Shown: piece after piece, positions 62,578 to 64,000 of the stretch
How positions within the stretch are numbered: position 1 is the first letter of the stretch
Layout: every line of letters begins with the position of its first letter
Assembly (NCBI RefSeq): GCF_002975205.1
Contig: NZ_PCOC01000001.1
Location: 434,001 to 498,000, forward strand
DNA: 64,000 nt
From: Ochrobactrum vermis
GTDB taxonomy: Bacteria; Pseudomonadota; Alphaproteobacteria; Rhizobiales; Rhizobiaceae
Direction of reading: 5' to 3'
Program-made: the position numbers and the translations under genes
Notes under the pieces: model-generated
Databases searched by the model: none
The model's input: the letters and a program-made list of their open reading frames with translations, nothing else
Told to the model about the DNA's origin: nothing

Positions 62578-64000
62578 TGCCTGACCTACTTCTTGAGCTT
62601 TTTTCGGAAGAGATTCCCGCCCGCATGCAGCGCAAGGCTGCCGGCGATCTGAAAAAGATGATCACCGATGGTCTGGTGGAAGCCGGTTTAACTTACGAAG
62701 CTGCGACCGCTTACTGGACGCCGCGTCGTCTGACGCTCGACATTCGCGGCCTCACTGTGCGCTCCAAGGACGTGCACGAAGACATCAAGGGCCCGTCTGT
62801 CGCCGCACCGGAACAGGCCATTCAGGGCTTTCTGCGTAAGGCCGGTCTCACCGATGTTGCGCAGGCGCATGTGCATTCCGATCCGAAGAAGGGCGATTTC
62901 TATGTCGCCCATCTGACGAAGCCCGGCCGTGCGGCGGAAGAGATCGTCGCCGAGCTGGTGCCGCAGACGATCCGCAACTTCCCATGGCCGAAATCCATGC
63001 GCTGGGGCGCGGCTTCTGCCAAGCCGGGTTCGCTTCGCTGGGTGCGTCCACTTCAGTCGATCCTCTGCACCTTCGGTCCCGAAACCGAAGAAACCGTGGT
63101 CATCGATTTCGATGTCGACGGGATCAAGTCCGGCAATATTACCTATGGCCATCGTTTCCTGAGCGACGGTCAGGCAATCAAGGTGCGCCGCTTCGAGGAT
63201 TATGTCGAAAAGCTCGAAAAGGCTTTCGTGGTTCTCGACGCTGAACGCCGCAAGGAAATGATTTCGCAGGACGCACATAATCTTGCTTTTGCGTCGGGCC
63301 TCGAACTGGTCGAGGACGAAGGGCTTCTGGAAGAAGTGTCGGGTCTCGTCGAATGGCCGGTCGTGCTGATGGGTGAATTCGAGGAAGAGTTTCTGGCGAT
63401 CCCGCCGGAAGTCATTCGCCTCACCATCCGCGCCAACCAGAAATGCTTCGTCACCCGCAAGCAGGGCGAGACTGAAGCACTATCCAACCGGTTCATTCTT
63501 GTATCGAACATTGCAGCCCGCGATGGCGGCACGGAAATCGCCTATGGTAACGGCAAGGTCGTGCGCGCACGCCTGTCGGATGCGCTCTATTTCTGGCACA
63601 CCGATCAACATGATCTTCCCGACCTCGACAAGCTCAATGCCTCGGCGCAAAAATTCGGCCTTGATCTGAAGAAGCCGCTCGATCAGCGCATGGCGCGTCT
63701 GGACAGCCTGAATGTGACCTTCCATGCCAAGCTTGGCACGCAAGGGCAGCGCGTTGAGCGTATTCGCGAACTGGCTGCACAGATCGCACCGCTGGTCGGC
63801 GCGGATCCGAAGCTTGCAGCGCGCGCGGCTGTTCTGGCCAAGGCCGATCTGACCACAGAAGTTGTGGGTGAATTCCCCGAGCTTCAGGGCGCAATGGGCC
63901 GCAAATATGCACTTCTTCAGGGCGAAGACCAGGCTGTTGCTGTGGCTCTTGAGGAACATTACAAGCCGCAAGGCCCGTCCGATGTGGTGCCAAAAAACCC
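62577..64000 (+). CDS. glyS: Glycyl-tRNA synthetase beta subunit (3' end cut by window edge)
   Basis: About 474 codons of roughly 700 are visible and the frame is open at the window end. It begins [20 protein letters not shown], the standard GlyS start. It also has [20 protein letters not shown] and the HD-like domain region around [20 protein letters not shown]. The beta subunit binds tRNA(Gly) and is needed for aminoacylation. It overlaps glyQ by one base. Confidence 0.96.
   Translation, partial: MPDLLLELFSEEIPARMQRKAAGDLKKMITDGLVEAGLTYEAATAYWTPRRLTLDIRGLTVRSKDVHEDIKGPSVAAPEQAIQGFLRKAGLTDVAQAHVHSDPKKGDFYVAHLTKPGRAAEEIVAELVPQTIRNFPWPKSMRWGAASAKPGSLRWVRPLQSILCTFGPETEETVVIDFDVDGIKSGNITYGHRFLSDGQAIKVRRFEDYVEKLEKAFVVLDAERRKEMISQDAHNLAFASGLELVEDEGLLEEVSGLVEWPVVLMGEFEEEFLAIPPEVIRLTIRANQKCFVTRKQGETEALSNRFILVSNIAARDGGTEIAYGNGKVVRARLSDALYFWHTDQHDLPDLDKLNASAQKFGLDLKKPLDQRMARLDSLNVTFHAKLGTQGQRVERIRELAAQIAPLVGADPKLAARAAVLAKADLTTEVVGEFPELQGAMGRKYALLQGEDQAVAVALEEHYKPQGPSDVVPKN

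Noticed and set aside
1..64000. Prophage, integrative element, tRNA or rRNA genes
   Set aside because: No integrase, phage structural gene, transposase or att-like duplication was found, and no tRNA or rRNA sequence was recognised by eye. A tRNAscan-SE run would settle the tRNA question.

Overview
The window looks like a chromosomal segment of an alphaproteobacterium of the order Rhizobiales, most likely family Brucellaceae (Ochrobactrum/Brucella type). This is inferred from the split F0 operon (atpI-atpB-atpE-atpF'-atpF without F1), fixNOQP-fixGHIS, a BacA/SbmA transporter, a cytochrome-c-fused urate oxidase (PuuD) and many copies of a palindromic repeat of the type common in Rhizobiales genomes. 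No alignment was run. Gene density is high and ordinary for a core chromosome. I see no prophage, insertion sequence, integron, CRISPR array, rRNA or tRNA.

Layout. 1-9.5 kb: purine and glyoxylate catabolism. A truncated LysR regulator, puuD, guaD, an IclR regulator, then gcl-hyi-glxR-gckA, which carry glyoxylate to tartronate semialdehyde, glycerate and 2-phosphoglycerate. 9.4-17.7 kb: the high-affinity cbb3 oxidase operon fixNOQP and its assembly genes fixGHIS, with a perfect FNR/FixK box ahead of fixN. 17.8-19.9 kb: a QseBC/PmrAB-type two-component system with a matching CTTAA operator. 20-23.2 kb: dsbD, an L,D-transpeptidase and a DsbG-like thioredoxin-fold protein. 23.3-28.2 kb: aldehyde dehydrogenase, then ada coupled to a 2-oxoglutarate dioxygenase, an ArsC-like protein and an aromatic-acid-exporter-like protein. 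28.2-31 kb: AadA-like nucleotidyltransferase, a ClpP paralogue, an ArsR-SRPBCC pair and a small secreted protein. 31-34.7 kb: an MFS transporter, BacA/SbmA and a polysaccharide deacetylase. 34.8-37.2 kb: a YfgM-like protein and the GTPase Der. 37-44 kb: hydrolase, OmpA-family protein, YegD-like Hsp70 with TenA, LprI-like and GFA proteins, and a SleB cell-wall hydrolase. 44.3-47.3 kb: the ATP synthase F0 operon. 47.3-57 kb: Nudix, Lrp/LysE pair, RNase HII, a SplB-like radical SAM enzyme, a small glycosyltransferase-like protein, two tandem secreted paralogues, ispE, an S49 peptidase, nhaA and a VOC protein. 57-64 kb: a TrmN6-like methyltransferase, DUF2007, polyprenyl synthase, a TPR protein and glyQS, with glyS cut by the window end.

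The most interesting signals are regulatory or architectural. They are: palindromic repeats whose TAGAGC edge supplies the stop codon of five flanking genes; ada coupled to a non-AlkB dioxygenase; the dsbD-transpeptidase-DsbG-like operon; an exact alphaproteobacterial LexA box between the radical SAM gene and a glycosyltransferase-like gene; a phased set of repeats ahead of gcl; a four-hairpin array ahead of atpB; and a probably leaderless ArsR gene that starts inside its own operator region.
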